From assembly GCF_006175985.1 (NCBI RefSeq), contig NZ_SRSH01000030.1, forward strand, positions 1-45,987: 45,987 nt of DNA, in the 5' to 3' direction. Source of the stretch: Methylotetracoccus oryzae. GTDB taxonomy: Bacteria; Pseudomonadota; Gammaproteobacteria; Methylococcales; Methylococcaceae. The notes under the pieces are model-generated. The model searched no databases, had not been told where the DNA came from, and saw only the letters and a program-made list of their open reading frames with translations. Shown here in pieces: positions 8,631-15,844 of this stretch (positions are counted from its first letter, which is position 1; the number at the start of each line of letters is the position of its first letter). The position numbers and the translations under genes were made by a program.

Positions 8631-10214
8631 ATGCTCAGCTGTCTTCGTTTCGAGAGCGCGAAACCCGCCGGCGCGGCGGCGCCCGAACGGACCGACATCG
8701 CCGCCTTCATCGGTTTCGTCGGGCGGCGTCCGGGTGCTGCGCTGCCAGCCCCGATCGCCAGGACGCTCACCGAGGCCGGGTGGCTGAACGGACCGTGGGG
8801 GCGTGAACCGGGGGCGGTGGAAGCGCTGGACAACGTACCCGTCGTCGTCGAGTCCTGGGACACCTTCGCCGCACTGTTCGCCTGGGAACGCCGCCCGTTC
8901 GGGACCGGCACCTCCGGTCACTGCACCACCTACCTCGGCGCCGCGGTCCGCAGTTTCTTCGCGCAGGGTGGAAGGCGCGCGGTCATCGTCCGCGTGGGCG
9001 ACCCGTATCCCGTCACCGAAACGCCGGGTGACCGGACCGACCAGCGCGCCGCGCGTCTGCAGCGCCTGGTCCCGGTCTATGCGGAACCGGGTGTATCGGC
9101 CGTCCCGTTCGACCGGATGGACCCAGGTACATGGCGTGGCATTCATCATCTGTATGGCCTGCCCGAGGTGAACCACCTGTGCCTGCCGGACCTGCCGGAC
9201 CTCTGTGCGGCCGAACGGCCGCTACCCCCACTGGCCTTCACGCCGGTGCCGGGTCCCGAGGTGTTCGTCGAATGCAGCGATGAGGATCCCCTGCCGCGCG
9301 ACGACTCGGCGCTGCGGCGCTTGTGGGCCCCGCGCTGCGACACGGAAGGCTTTGCGGTCTGGCGCAACGGCATAGCGGCTGCGCTGGATTTTCTGCACCA
9401 CTTTTGCCCGGATGTGCTGTTGCTGGCCGGCGTACCGCGACCGCTGGAGACCGGCACGACCGGATCGGCCGATGCGGAGGAACCGGAACTCGGCCTGCTC
9501 CGACAAATGCCCCTCGGCACGACGGCTGCCGTCCAGCCCGAAGGGCGCGACCGGCACGCACGCCTGCAACTGGTGTGGCCCTGGCTCGCGACACGGCGCT
9601 CGCGCGATCTGCCCGAACAGATCGAGCCACCGGATGGTGTCTTCGCCGGGCTGTTGGCCGCCAATGCCCTGACCCGAGGCACCTTCCGTTCGGTCGGTGG
9701 CCGGCCGCTCACGGACACTTTCGCCCTGCAACCCGAACCGTCGACCGGACTCGGTCCCGACAGCCCTAGCGAGCGCCTGGCCGAGCGCGTCTGCCTGTTC
9801 GTCCGCGAAGCCGACGGCATACAGCTCCGCTCCGACGTCACCGCCTCGGGTGAGATGGATTGGCGCGCCGGCGGGACCTGCCGACTGATGAATGCCGTCG
9901 CTCGCGCGGCCCGGCGCTTCGGCGAAGCGCACCTGTTCGAGACGAACGGACCGGCCCTGTGGACCCATCTGAAGCGCAGCCTCGACGGGCTGCTGCTCGC
10001 GTTCTGGGACGAGGGCGCGCTCAACGGTGCCACGCCGGCCGAAGCTTTCACGGTCCGCTGCGATCGGAGCACGATGAGCCAGAACGACCTCGACAACGGA
10101 AGGCTGAAGGCCGAGATCAGCCTCCATCCCGCCGCCGCCATCGGCACGATCACCGTGGTTCTGGATCTGGCGGCGACCGGTCCGTCGGCGGACCGCATCC
10201 CGGAGGTGGCGTGA
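8631..10214 (+). CDS. Tail sheath protein 2 (lacks the N-terminal linker)
   Basis: A 527-aa second sheath paralogue. The C-terminal core is nearly the same as in sheath 1: AFTVRCDRSTMSQNDLDNGR against AFFVRCDRSTMTQNDLDNGR. The N-terminus begins directly with residues leading into TDIAAFIGFVG, so the PGVYVEE linker seen in sheath 1 is absent. In the Afp and PVC systems, divergent sheath paralogues occupy special rings near the baseplate; a subunit unable to donate the N-terminal strand fits a terminal ring. The middle third is shorter and diverged. Its stop overlaps the next start (TGATG). Confidence 0.92.
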   Translation: MLSCLRFESAKPAGAAAPERTDIAAFIGFVGRRPGAALPAPIARTLTEAGWLNGPWGREPGAVEALDNVPVVVESWDTFAALFAWERRPFGTGTSGHCTTYLGAAVRSFFAQGGRRAVIVRVGDPYPVTETPGDRTDQRAARLQRLVPVYAEPGVSAVPFDRMDPGTWRGIHHLYGLPEVNHLCLPDLPDLCAAERPLPPLAFTPVPGPEVFVECSDEDPLPRDDSALRRLWAPRCDTEGFAVWRNGIAAALDFLHHFCPDVLLLAGVPRPLETGTTGSADAEEPELGLLRQMPLGTTAAVQPEGRDRHARLQLVWPWLATRRSRDLPEQIEPPDGVFAGLLAANALTRGTFRSVGGRPLTDTFALQPEPSTGLGPDSPSERLAERVCLFVREADGIQLRSDVTASGEMDWRAGGTCRLMNAVARAARRFGEAHLFETNGPALWTHLKRSLDGLLLAFWDEGALNGATPAEAFTVRCDRSTMSQNDLDNGRLKAEISLHPAAAIGTITVVLDLAATGPSADRIPEVA

Positions 10215-10717
10215 TGGCCGCCACCGAGGAAGTCGCGGAGAACCGCCTGATTCCCTTGCACGTCTTTCGATTCAAGGTGGAATTTCGCCGCGACGGCACC
10301 GGACGCAAGGCGCAACCGAGCGCACCCGTCGACTTGTGCAGCGGGGCCTTCGCCGAGTGCAACGGGCTCGAGGCGACGATGGAACCCAAGCTGATCAAGG
10401 CCGGCGGCCTGAACTACGGCAGCGTCCAGCGACCCGGCCGGGTCAGCTTCGCGACCGTCGTGCTGAAGCGCGGCATGACCAGCACCCGCGATCTGTGGGA
10501 CTGGTTTCAGCAGGTCAATATGAGAGGTGCCTATGCCTACCGCCTGTCGGTGGACATCACGCTGGAGGATACGAGCGGCCAGCCGGTGATCCGCTGGAAT
10601 CTGGCGCGCGCGCTACCGGTCAAGTTCAAGGCCGCCGATCTGAATGCCAAGGGCAGCGAGATCGGCGTGGAAGAACTGCATCTGGTCCACGAGGGCCTGA
10701 GCATGGGCCCGGCCTGA
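10214..10717 (+). CDS. Inner tube protein 2 (gp19-like, baseplate-proximal candidate)
   Basis: A 167-aa gp19-family protein. It has the FRFKVEF strand near residue 20, GAFAECNGLE near 45, the helix TSTRDLWDWFQQV near 93-106 and a final IGVEELHLVHEGL strand. It is longer than tube 1 at the N-terminus. Position after sheath 2 and before the hub and spike genes matches Afp5-type tubes, which cap the spike-facing end of the tube. A GGAGG site lies just upstream of the overlapping ATG at 10214. Confidence 0.92.
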   Translation: MAATEEVAENRLIPLHVFRFKVEFRRDGTGRKAQPSAPVDLCSGAFAECNGLEATMEPKLIKAGGLNYGSVQRPGRVSFATVVLKRGMTSTRDLWDWFQQVNMRGAYAYRLSVDITLEDTSGQPVIRWNLARALPVKFKAADLNAKGSEIGVEELHLVHEGLSMGPA

Positions 10718-10727
10718 GGAGTCCACG

Positions 10728-11768
10728 ATGGGCGCACCCGTATCACCTCCCGAAATCCCGAAGCTGGAGAAGGCCGAGTTCCGGATCGTCAAGGGTTCGG
10801 AGCCTGCGGTGGTCGTGCACTTCAATCCGGAGTCGCTGCAGTACACGGTCCAGAACACGCTGAAGGAAGAGGGCCAGGGCGCCAAGAAGAAGCAGTACGT
10901 CAGCCAGACCACGGCCAAGCTGACGATGCAGCTGGTTTTCGACAATACCGACACGGGCGAAGACATTCGCGCGGTCACCGACGGTCTGGCCAAGTTGCTC
11001 AAGCCGCAGGGTACCGGCGATCAGAAGGTCCCGCCGCAGGTCGAGTTCGGCTGGGGTGTCTACCGCTTCACCGGCATGGTCGAACAGTACAAGGAGACCA
11101 TCGATTTCTTCGCGCCGGGCGGCGTCCCGTTGCGATCATCCATCGACATCACGCTGGCCAGCCAGGATGTCGTCTTCGACAGCAACCGCAATCCGGCGGC
11201 CTCGGTCGATCGCGCGCTGGACGAGCGCAAGACGCCGACGGTGACCACCCGACCCCACTCACCCATGGCCGTTGCCACGGCCCTGGACGACCCTCGCGCC
11301 GCGCGGGCCATCGCTGCAGCCAACGGCGCGGCGTCGCTGCGCTTCTCCGCGGGCGCCGAATTTGCGGTCGGCGGCAGCGTGCGGCTGCAGGGCGCCGCCG
11401 CATTTTCGCTCGGCGGCACCGCCGGGACGAGTGCCGGGGCCGGCTTCGGTATCGGCGGCAGCGCAGGCTTCGGGATCAGTGGCGGGGCCGGCGTGAGCAT
11501 CGGCGGCGCGCCTGGCGCAGGATTCGGCACCGGTGCGAGTTTCTCGACCGGGTCGGCCGGTGGCGCGTTCGGCCAGCTGCGGGCCACCGGCGCCGTGTCC
11601 GGCACCATGCCGAACGCCGCACCGCTGCTGTCGGGCAGCGGCAGTTTCAGCACCGGCAGCGGCGTGCAGTTCGCCGCGGGCGGCCGCGTCGAAGGCGGTA
11701 CCGGCGGCGATCTGAAAGCGGACGTCGGCGCCGGTCCCGGCCTGCAAGGCCGGCTGCGCTTCGGATGA
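10728..11768 (+). CDS. CIS tube adaptor (Afp7/Pvc7-like N-domain) with glycine-rich tail instead of LysM
   Basis: A 346-aa protein. Residues about 15-175 match the CIS-tube/Afp7 N-domain: KAEFRIVKG, VVHFNPESLQYTVQN near 28-42, a LTMQLVFDNTDTG strand and a final SIDITLASQDVVF strand. Family members commonly continue into a LysM domain. Here residues about 195-346 are instead low-complexity Gly/Ala/Ser sequence with short repeats such as GAGFGIGGSAGFGISGGAG and SFSTGS, with no LysM visible. The N-domain probably joins the tube to the hub. The role of the tail is unknown; it might fold as a repetitive beta structure or serve as a flexible spacer. The start has a GAGGAG site. Confidence 0.86.
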   Translation: MGAPVSPPEIPKLEKAEFRIVKGSEPAVVVHFNPESLQYTVQNTLKEEGQGAKKKQYVSQTTAKLTMQLVFDNTDTGEDIRAVTDGLAKLLKPQGTGDQKVPPQVEFGWGVYRFTGMVEQYKETIDFFAPGGVPLRSSIDITLASQDVVFDSNRNPAASVDRALDERKTPTVTTRPHSPMAVATALDDPRAARAIAAANGAASLRFSAGAEFAVGGSVRLQGAAAFSLGGTAGTSAGAGFGIGGSAGFGISGGAGVSIGGAPGAGFGTGASFSTGSAGGAFGQLRATGAVSGTMPNAAPLLSGSGSFSTGSGVQFAAGGRVEGGTGGDLKADVGAGPGLQGRLRFG

Positions 11769-11786
11769 CACCAGCGAGAGACGACG

Positions 11787-11960
11787 ATGCCGATCATCTT
11801 CGATCAAGTCAGTGCCGAGATCGATACGCCGCGCGGACTGGCGCAGGAGGACTCGAGCGATGCGTCCGCCGCGCCCCGCCACGAGGCCGCAGCGAGCGAG
11901 AATCTGCTGCGCGCGCTCGAAGTCGAACGCGAGCGCGAACGTCGCTTGATCGCCGACTGA
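11787..11960 (+). CDS. 57-aa eCIS small protein
   Basis: A short gene, ATG at 11787 after a GAGAG site, encoding a 57-aa polar protein that begins MPIIFDQVSAEID and ends with a charged helix (ENLLRALEVERERERRLIAD). It lies 18 nt after the tube adaptor and 12 nt before the hub gene, exactly where other eCIS loci carry a small uncharacterised gene. The amphipathic C-terminal helix suggests it binds another baseplate component or acts as an assembly factor. Function is not known. Confidence 0.75.
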   Translation: MPIIFDQVSAEIDTPRGLAQEDSSDASAAPRHEAAASENLLRALEVERERERRLIAD

Positions 11961-11972
11961 AGGAGCCCCCGA

Positions 11973-13061
11973 ATGAGCGAAGTGTCCGTCAGCGACGAAG
12001 CCGTCTACGCCGCCCGCCCCACGCTGCGGCTCGGCGGAGAGGAAGACACGCGCGCGGCGGAGTTGCTGTTGAAGATGAAGATGGAAGAAAGCGAAGGCGG
12101 TCTCAGCGCGCTCGAACTGCGGTTCTCGAACTGGGCCAGCACGCTTGACGGGGGCGCGGAAGAAGCGTTTCCGGCCGGCTCGCGCTTGAGGCTCGGCGGC
12201 CCGATCGAAGTCTACGCGGGCGATGAAACCTCGCCGCGTGAGATCTTTCGCGGGAAGATCACCGCGCTCGAGGCCGACTACCAGCCCGGGGCGCCGCCGG
12301 AATTGACCGTGCTCGCCGAGGATGCGTTGCAGCAGGCCCGCCTCGAACGGCGCAGCAAACTGTACGCGGACCAGAGCCCGGCCGACATCGTCCGCGCGGT
12401 GGCGGCCGAGTTGGGCCTGACCCCGGTCATAACGGCCCTGACCGGACCCACCGGTACCTGGGCGCAGTACAACGAAAGCGACCTCGCCTTCCTGCGGCGG
12501 TTGTTGAGCCGCCTGGATGCGGATCTGCAGATCGTCGGCACCGAGCTGCATGTGTCGCCCCGCGGTGAGGTGCGACGGGGTGCGCTGGAGCTCACCCTGC
12601 ACAGCCAGTTGTCCCGCGCCCGCGTGATCGCCGACCTTGCCGACCAGGTCACGGCCATCACGGTGAGGGGCTGGGATGTGGCGGCCGGGGCGGCGATCAA
12701 GAGTGAGAGCCGCGCGGGCGCCCATCTCGGGCCCGGTCGTGGCACGCCGGGCGCCGAGGTATTGCGCGATACCTTCGGCGAGCGCAGCGAACACATCGGC
12801 CACTTCGCGGTCGGTGCCGACAGCGAAGCGGCCGCGTTGACCCAGGCCGCCTTCGACCAGCGCGCCCGCCGCTTCCTGCGCGTGGACGGGACGACCGAGG
12901 GCAACGCCCAACTGCGGGTGGGCACGCATGTCTCGTTGAGCGGGCTCGGCGCCCGTTTCGACAACACCTATTACGTGGTCAGTGCCTGCCACCGCTACGA
13001 CCTGCGAGACGGGTACCGGACCGATTTCGTTGGCGAGTGCGCCTACCTGGGGGCCAGCTGA
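11973..13061 (+). CDS. Baseplate hub protein (phage late control gpD / gp27-like)
   Basis: A 362-aa hub of the phage late control D family, the equivalent of T4 gp27 and the N-terminal half of VgrG. It shows the first beta-barrel (RPTLRLGG to about 100), the SPADIVRAVAAELGL linker near 130, the hallmark WAQYNESDLAFLRRLLSRLDADL segment near 165-187 and a second barrel with IADLADQVTAITVRGWD near 220. The hub trimer connects the hexameric tube to the spike. GGAG lies 8 nt before the ATG. Unlike Afp8, hub and spike are on separate genes here. Confidence 0.93.
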   Translation: MSEVSVSDEAVYAARPTLRLGGEEDTRAAELLLKMKMEESEGGLSALELRFSNWASTLDGGAEEAFPAGSRLRLGGPIEVYAGDETSPREIFRGKITALEADYQPGAPPELTVLAEDALQQARLERRSKLYADQSPADIVRAVAAELGLTPVITALTGPTGTWAQYNESDLAFLRRLLSRLDADLQIVGTELHVSPRGEVRRGALELTLHSQLSRARVIADLADQVTAITVRGWDVAAGAAIKSESRAGAHLGPGRGTPGAEVLRDTFGERSEHIGHFAVGADSEAAALTQAAFDQRARRFLRVDGTTEGNAQLRVGTHVSLSGLGARFDNTYYVVSACHRYDLRDGYRTDFVGECAYLGAS

Positions 13062-13062
13062 C

Positions 13063-13749
13063 ATGCCTAACGCGGCGCGCCTCGAACGCCCATCGAACTG
13101 GTTGCACGCGGCCTACCTGGCACGCGTCGTGTCGCTGGACGATCCCGAGCGTCTGAACCGGATACAAGTGCGCTTGATCGGCTTCGACGACTGCACCAAC
13201 CAGGATGCGCCGCTTTGGGCTCGGGTCGTGTGTCCGTTCGCCGGTAAGGACCGCGGCGCTTTCCTGATTCCGGACCTTGACGACGAGGTCCTGGTGGTAT
13301 TCCAGAACGGCGACCCCTCTTATCCGCTGGTCGTCGGCGGACTGTGGAATGGCGCCAGTGCGGCCCCGGCCGAGATTGCGGGAGGACAGAATCGCTATAA
13401 GGTCATCCGCTCGAAGAACGGCGTCACGATGACGCTGGATGACCAGCAGGGACAGGAACGATTCATCCTCGAAACCCCGGCAGGCCAGAAGATCACACTT
13501 AAGGACGGGCCCGGCAGCATCGCCATCGAGGACGCGAACGGCAACAGCGTCAAGCTGGAAACCGCCGGCATCACCATCAACGCCGCAGCCAACGTCAAGG
13601 TCACCGCGGCCAAGGTCGACGTCTCGGCCGGCATGGTCAACGTCGACACCGCGATTGCCAAGTTCAGCGGCATCGTGAAATGCGAAACGCTGATCTCGAC
13701 GGCCGTCATCTCCAGCAGCTACACGCCGGGCGCGGGGAATATATGGTAG
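13063..13749 (+). CDS. Central spike protein (gpV / gp5 OB-fold with beta-helix tip)
   Basis: A 228-aa spike subunit. Residues about 15-110 form the OB-fold of Phage_base_V proteins: AYLARVVSLDDPERLNRIQVRL, then FLIPDLDDEVLVVFQNGDPSYPLVVGGLWNG. Residues about 130-215 are short repetitive strands (INAAANVKVTAAKVDVSAG and so on) of an intertwined triple-stranded beta-helix that forms the needle. It starts one base after the hub stop and overlaps the next gene by 7 nt. I see no PAAR tip gene nearby, so the C-terminal YTPGAGNIW may itself end the spike. Confidence 0.93.
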   Translation: MPNAARLERPSNWLHAAYLARVVSLDDPERLNRIQVRLIGFDDCTNQDAPLWARVVCPFAGKDRGAFLIPDLDDEVLVVFQNGDPSYPLVVGGLWNGASAAPAEIAGGQNRYKVIRSKNGVTMTLDDQQGQERFILETPAGQKITLKDGPGSIAIEDANGNSVKLETAGITINAAANVKVTAAKVDVSAGMVNVDTAIAKFSGIVKCETLISTAVISSSYTPGAGNIW

Positions 13750-15431
13750 CCGTCGCCAACCCGCGCCCGGCGGCGCGGCACCATGAGATCCGTCTCGCGG
13801 CGCCGCGCGAGTTGCGGGCGGCCGCGCCCTTCGCGGAGGCCGGCGCGCCGGCGATTCTGCAGCGCGACGACGATGATTTCATCGCAGCCGTGACCGATAG
13901 CCTGCGGACCGCAACGTCCCGCACCGCGCTCGCGGCCGATCTGGCCGCGACGCGGAACGAGCGTGGCGTGCTCAAGCTGTTTCAGCCCGTACAGCGCCGC
14001 TACCACGTGGCACTGACCGAAGCCTGGTGCCACGCCCCCGGTGCACCGCGCCTGGACCCGGCGCGGGTCGACGCTGCCGGGTTGGTGCTGCGCCGGGTGC
14101 GCCCGTCACCGCAGGGCGGCGAAGCGCTGGAAGGCTGGATACGCGCCCGCGGCGTGGTACAGGGGTGGGTGCCGATCGCCCGCCTCGGTGCCGAAACGGC
14201 CGATCCCGATCCGGGCGCGCGCATGCTGGCGCGCCGCAGCGGCCGTCCGGCCATCGACGAAGCCCTGGCGAGTCTGTGGGCCAGCGACGACAACGTGATT
14301 CTCGATGAACAGGTCACGCCGATGTTCGTCGCGCCACCGGATATCTGCGCCGAGGCGGGGCGAACGCTGTTCTACGGTCTGGTCCAGACCAGCAGCAGCG
14401 AGCTCGCCCAGACCGAACCCGACACGGCGGCCCTGTTCGAGGATTTCCGGCCCGGCACGACACGCTTCACCGAGCACCTGATGCAGCCCTTGCGAGGGCT
14501 CGCGTACAACTTTCCCCAGGCCGGCAAGTGGTTCGACAGCACCTGGTATCAGGCAATCGAACAGCCCGGCGCGACCCCGCCGCAGGGCGTGGTCGGCGGA
14601 GTCCGCGTGACGATGGCCGCCGACCTGTTCGCAACACTCGTCGCCGAAGCCGCTCCGCTGCGCAAATTCCTGCAACTCCTGCGGCAGGTCGCGCTCGAGT
14701 TCGATGCCTTCGGCTCCGGTCCTGCCGGCCGGAGACTGTTCGAGGCGCTGGAGGCGATCAGCCTGTCCTACGTGCTGCAGCCGGGCGAAGGCGCGCCGCG
14801 CCGCGTCGGGGCCGGGAGCTTCTTGAGGAATGCCAAGCGGGTATTGCTCGATCGCGACCCGCAGGCCTCGGCGCTGGAGATGCCGGCTACCTGGCCGGCG
14901 CTGGATGACGCCGGTCGCGAGCGTCTCGCGAATGCACTGTTCGAGGCGATGAAGGCCCGCTTCGTGACCGTCAAGGGCCGGCCGGGACGCTTCGACGAAC
15001 CCGGCGCACGGTATCGCCTGCGCGCGTTCGTGCGACTGAAGGCCGAGGGCACCTGCCCGGCGCGGACGATCTGGAGCGATTACAGCGAACCCTTCGTGAT
15101 CGCCCCCTGGTACGAGGGCGCCGGTCCGCCGGTGCAGATCGATCTGCCCGACGCAACCGACCGCAACCTGCTCGCCTCGCTGAAGCCGAACGTGTCGTTC
15201 GTGCTGCCGCCAAGGCTGCAGAGCCTGCTCGGCGGCGACCCTAAAAAGATGATGGACGGCGAACTCAGCGACGACGGCAGCCTGTCGCTGGGCTGGATCT
15301 GCAGCTTCAGCATTCCGATCATCACGCTGTGCGCGTTCATCGTGCTGAACATCTTTCTCTCGCTGTTCGATCTGTTCTTCCGGTGGATGCTGTTCATCAA
15401 GATCTGCATCCCCTACCCCAATAAAGGATGA
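13743..15431 (+). CDS. eCIS protein with C-terminal membrane segment (possible anchor)
   Basis: A 562-aa protein of unknown family, starting at an ATG inside the end of the spike gene. The bulk (residues about 1-500) is soluble and Arg/Glu-rich. Residues about 518-555 are strongly hydrophobic (WICSFSIPIITLCAFIVLNI, then FLSLFDLFF) and end with a short KICIPYP tail, reading as one or two transmembrane helices. There is no N-terminal signal peptide. Located between spike and gp25, it is most likely a baseplate-linked component. The hydrophobic tail could anchor the particle to a membrane, as in the thylakoid-anchored CIS, or could be delivered with the tube. Both are inference. Confidence 0.78.
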   Translation: MVAVANPRPAARHHEIRLAAPRELRAAAPFAEAGAPAILQRDDDDFIAAVTDSLRTATSRTALAADLAATRNERGVLKLFQPVQRRYHVALTEAWCHAPGAPRLDPARVDAAGLVLRRVRPSPQGGEALEGWIRARGVVQGWVPIARLGAETADPDPGARMLARRSGRPAIDEALASLWASDDNVILDEQVTPMFVAPPDICAEAGRTLFYGLVQTSSSELAQTEPDTAALFEDFRPGTTRFTEHLMQPLRGLAYNFPQAGKWFDSTWYQAIEQPGATPPQGVVGGVRVTMAADLFATLVAEAAPLRKFLQLLRQVALEFDAFGSGPAGRRLFEALEAISLSYVLQPGEGAPRRVGAGSFLRNAKRVLLDRDPQASALEMPATWPALDDAGRERLANALFEAMKARFVTVKGRPGRFDEPGARYRLRAFVRLKAEGTCPARTIWSDYSEPFVIAPWYEGAGPPVQIDLPDATDRNLLASLKPNVSFVLPPRLQSLLGGDPKKMMDGELSDDGSLSLGWICSFSIPIITLCAFIVLNIFLSLFDLFFRWMLFIKICIPYPNKG

Positions 15432-15435
15432 TGCG

Positions 15436-15828
15436 ATGAACCCGGCTCTCCGCCCCCTGCTAGGCTGGCCGCTGCTGACGGTGCCGGACGCGTCCGGCCA
15501 GCTCGATTACCCGTCCCTGGAAGACAGCGTGCGTCAGATGATCCGGGTGATCCTGTCGACGCGCCCGGGTGAGCAACTGATGCGCCCGGAGTTCGGGGCC
15601 GGCCTCGACCGCCTCGTGCACGAGTCGAACACGCTCGCGACACGGCGCCGGATTCGCGATCTGGTCCAGGAATCGCTGACGCACTGGGAACGCCGGATCC
15701 TGCTCGACCGGGTCGATGTCTGGGATGTCCCCGACCAGCCCAGCCACGTCCGCGTCGAAATCGCCTACCGTCTGGTGCGCACCGGGACACTGATGCAGAC
15801 CGGGCTGACGGTCGAACTGGAAACCTGA
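15436..15828 (+). CDS. Baseplate wedge protein, gp25/gpW-like lysozyme family
   Basis: A 130-aa gp25-family protein. It shows SLEDSVRQMIRVILSTRPGEQLMRPEFGAGL (residues about 27-57), the segment diagnostic for gp25/TssE/Afp9, followed by LVQESLTHWERRILLDRV and a final amphipathic strand. It links the baseplate wedges to the first sheath ring. AAAGGA lies 8 nt before the ATG. The position directly ahead of baseplate J is standard. Confidence 0.96.
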   Translation: MNPALRPLLGWPLLTVPDASGQLDYPSLEDSVRQMIRVILSTRPGEQLMRPEFGAGLDRLVHESNTLATRRRIRDLVQESLTHWERRILLDRVDVWDVPDQPSHVRVEIAYRLVRTGTLMQTGLTVELET

Positions 15829-15844
15829 CGCATAGGACACGGCC

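Noticed and set aside
11259..13064. 601-aa open frame on the minus strand
   Set aside because: Antisense to the adaptor and hub genes, with Arg/Gln/Ala-biased composition; no domain visible.
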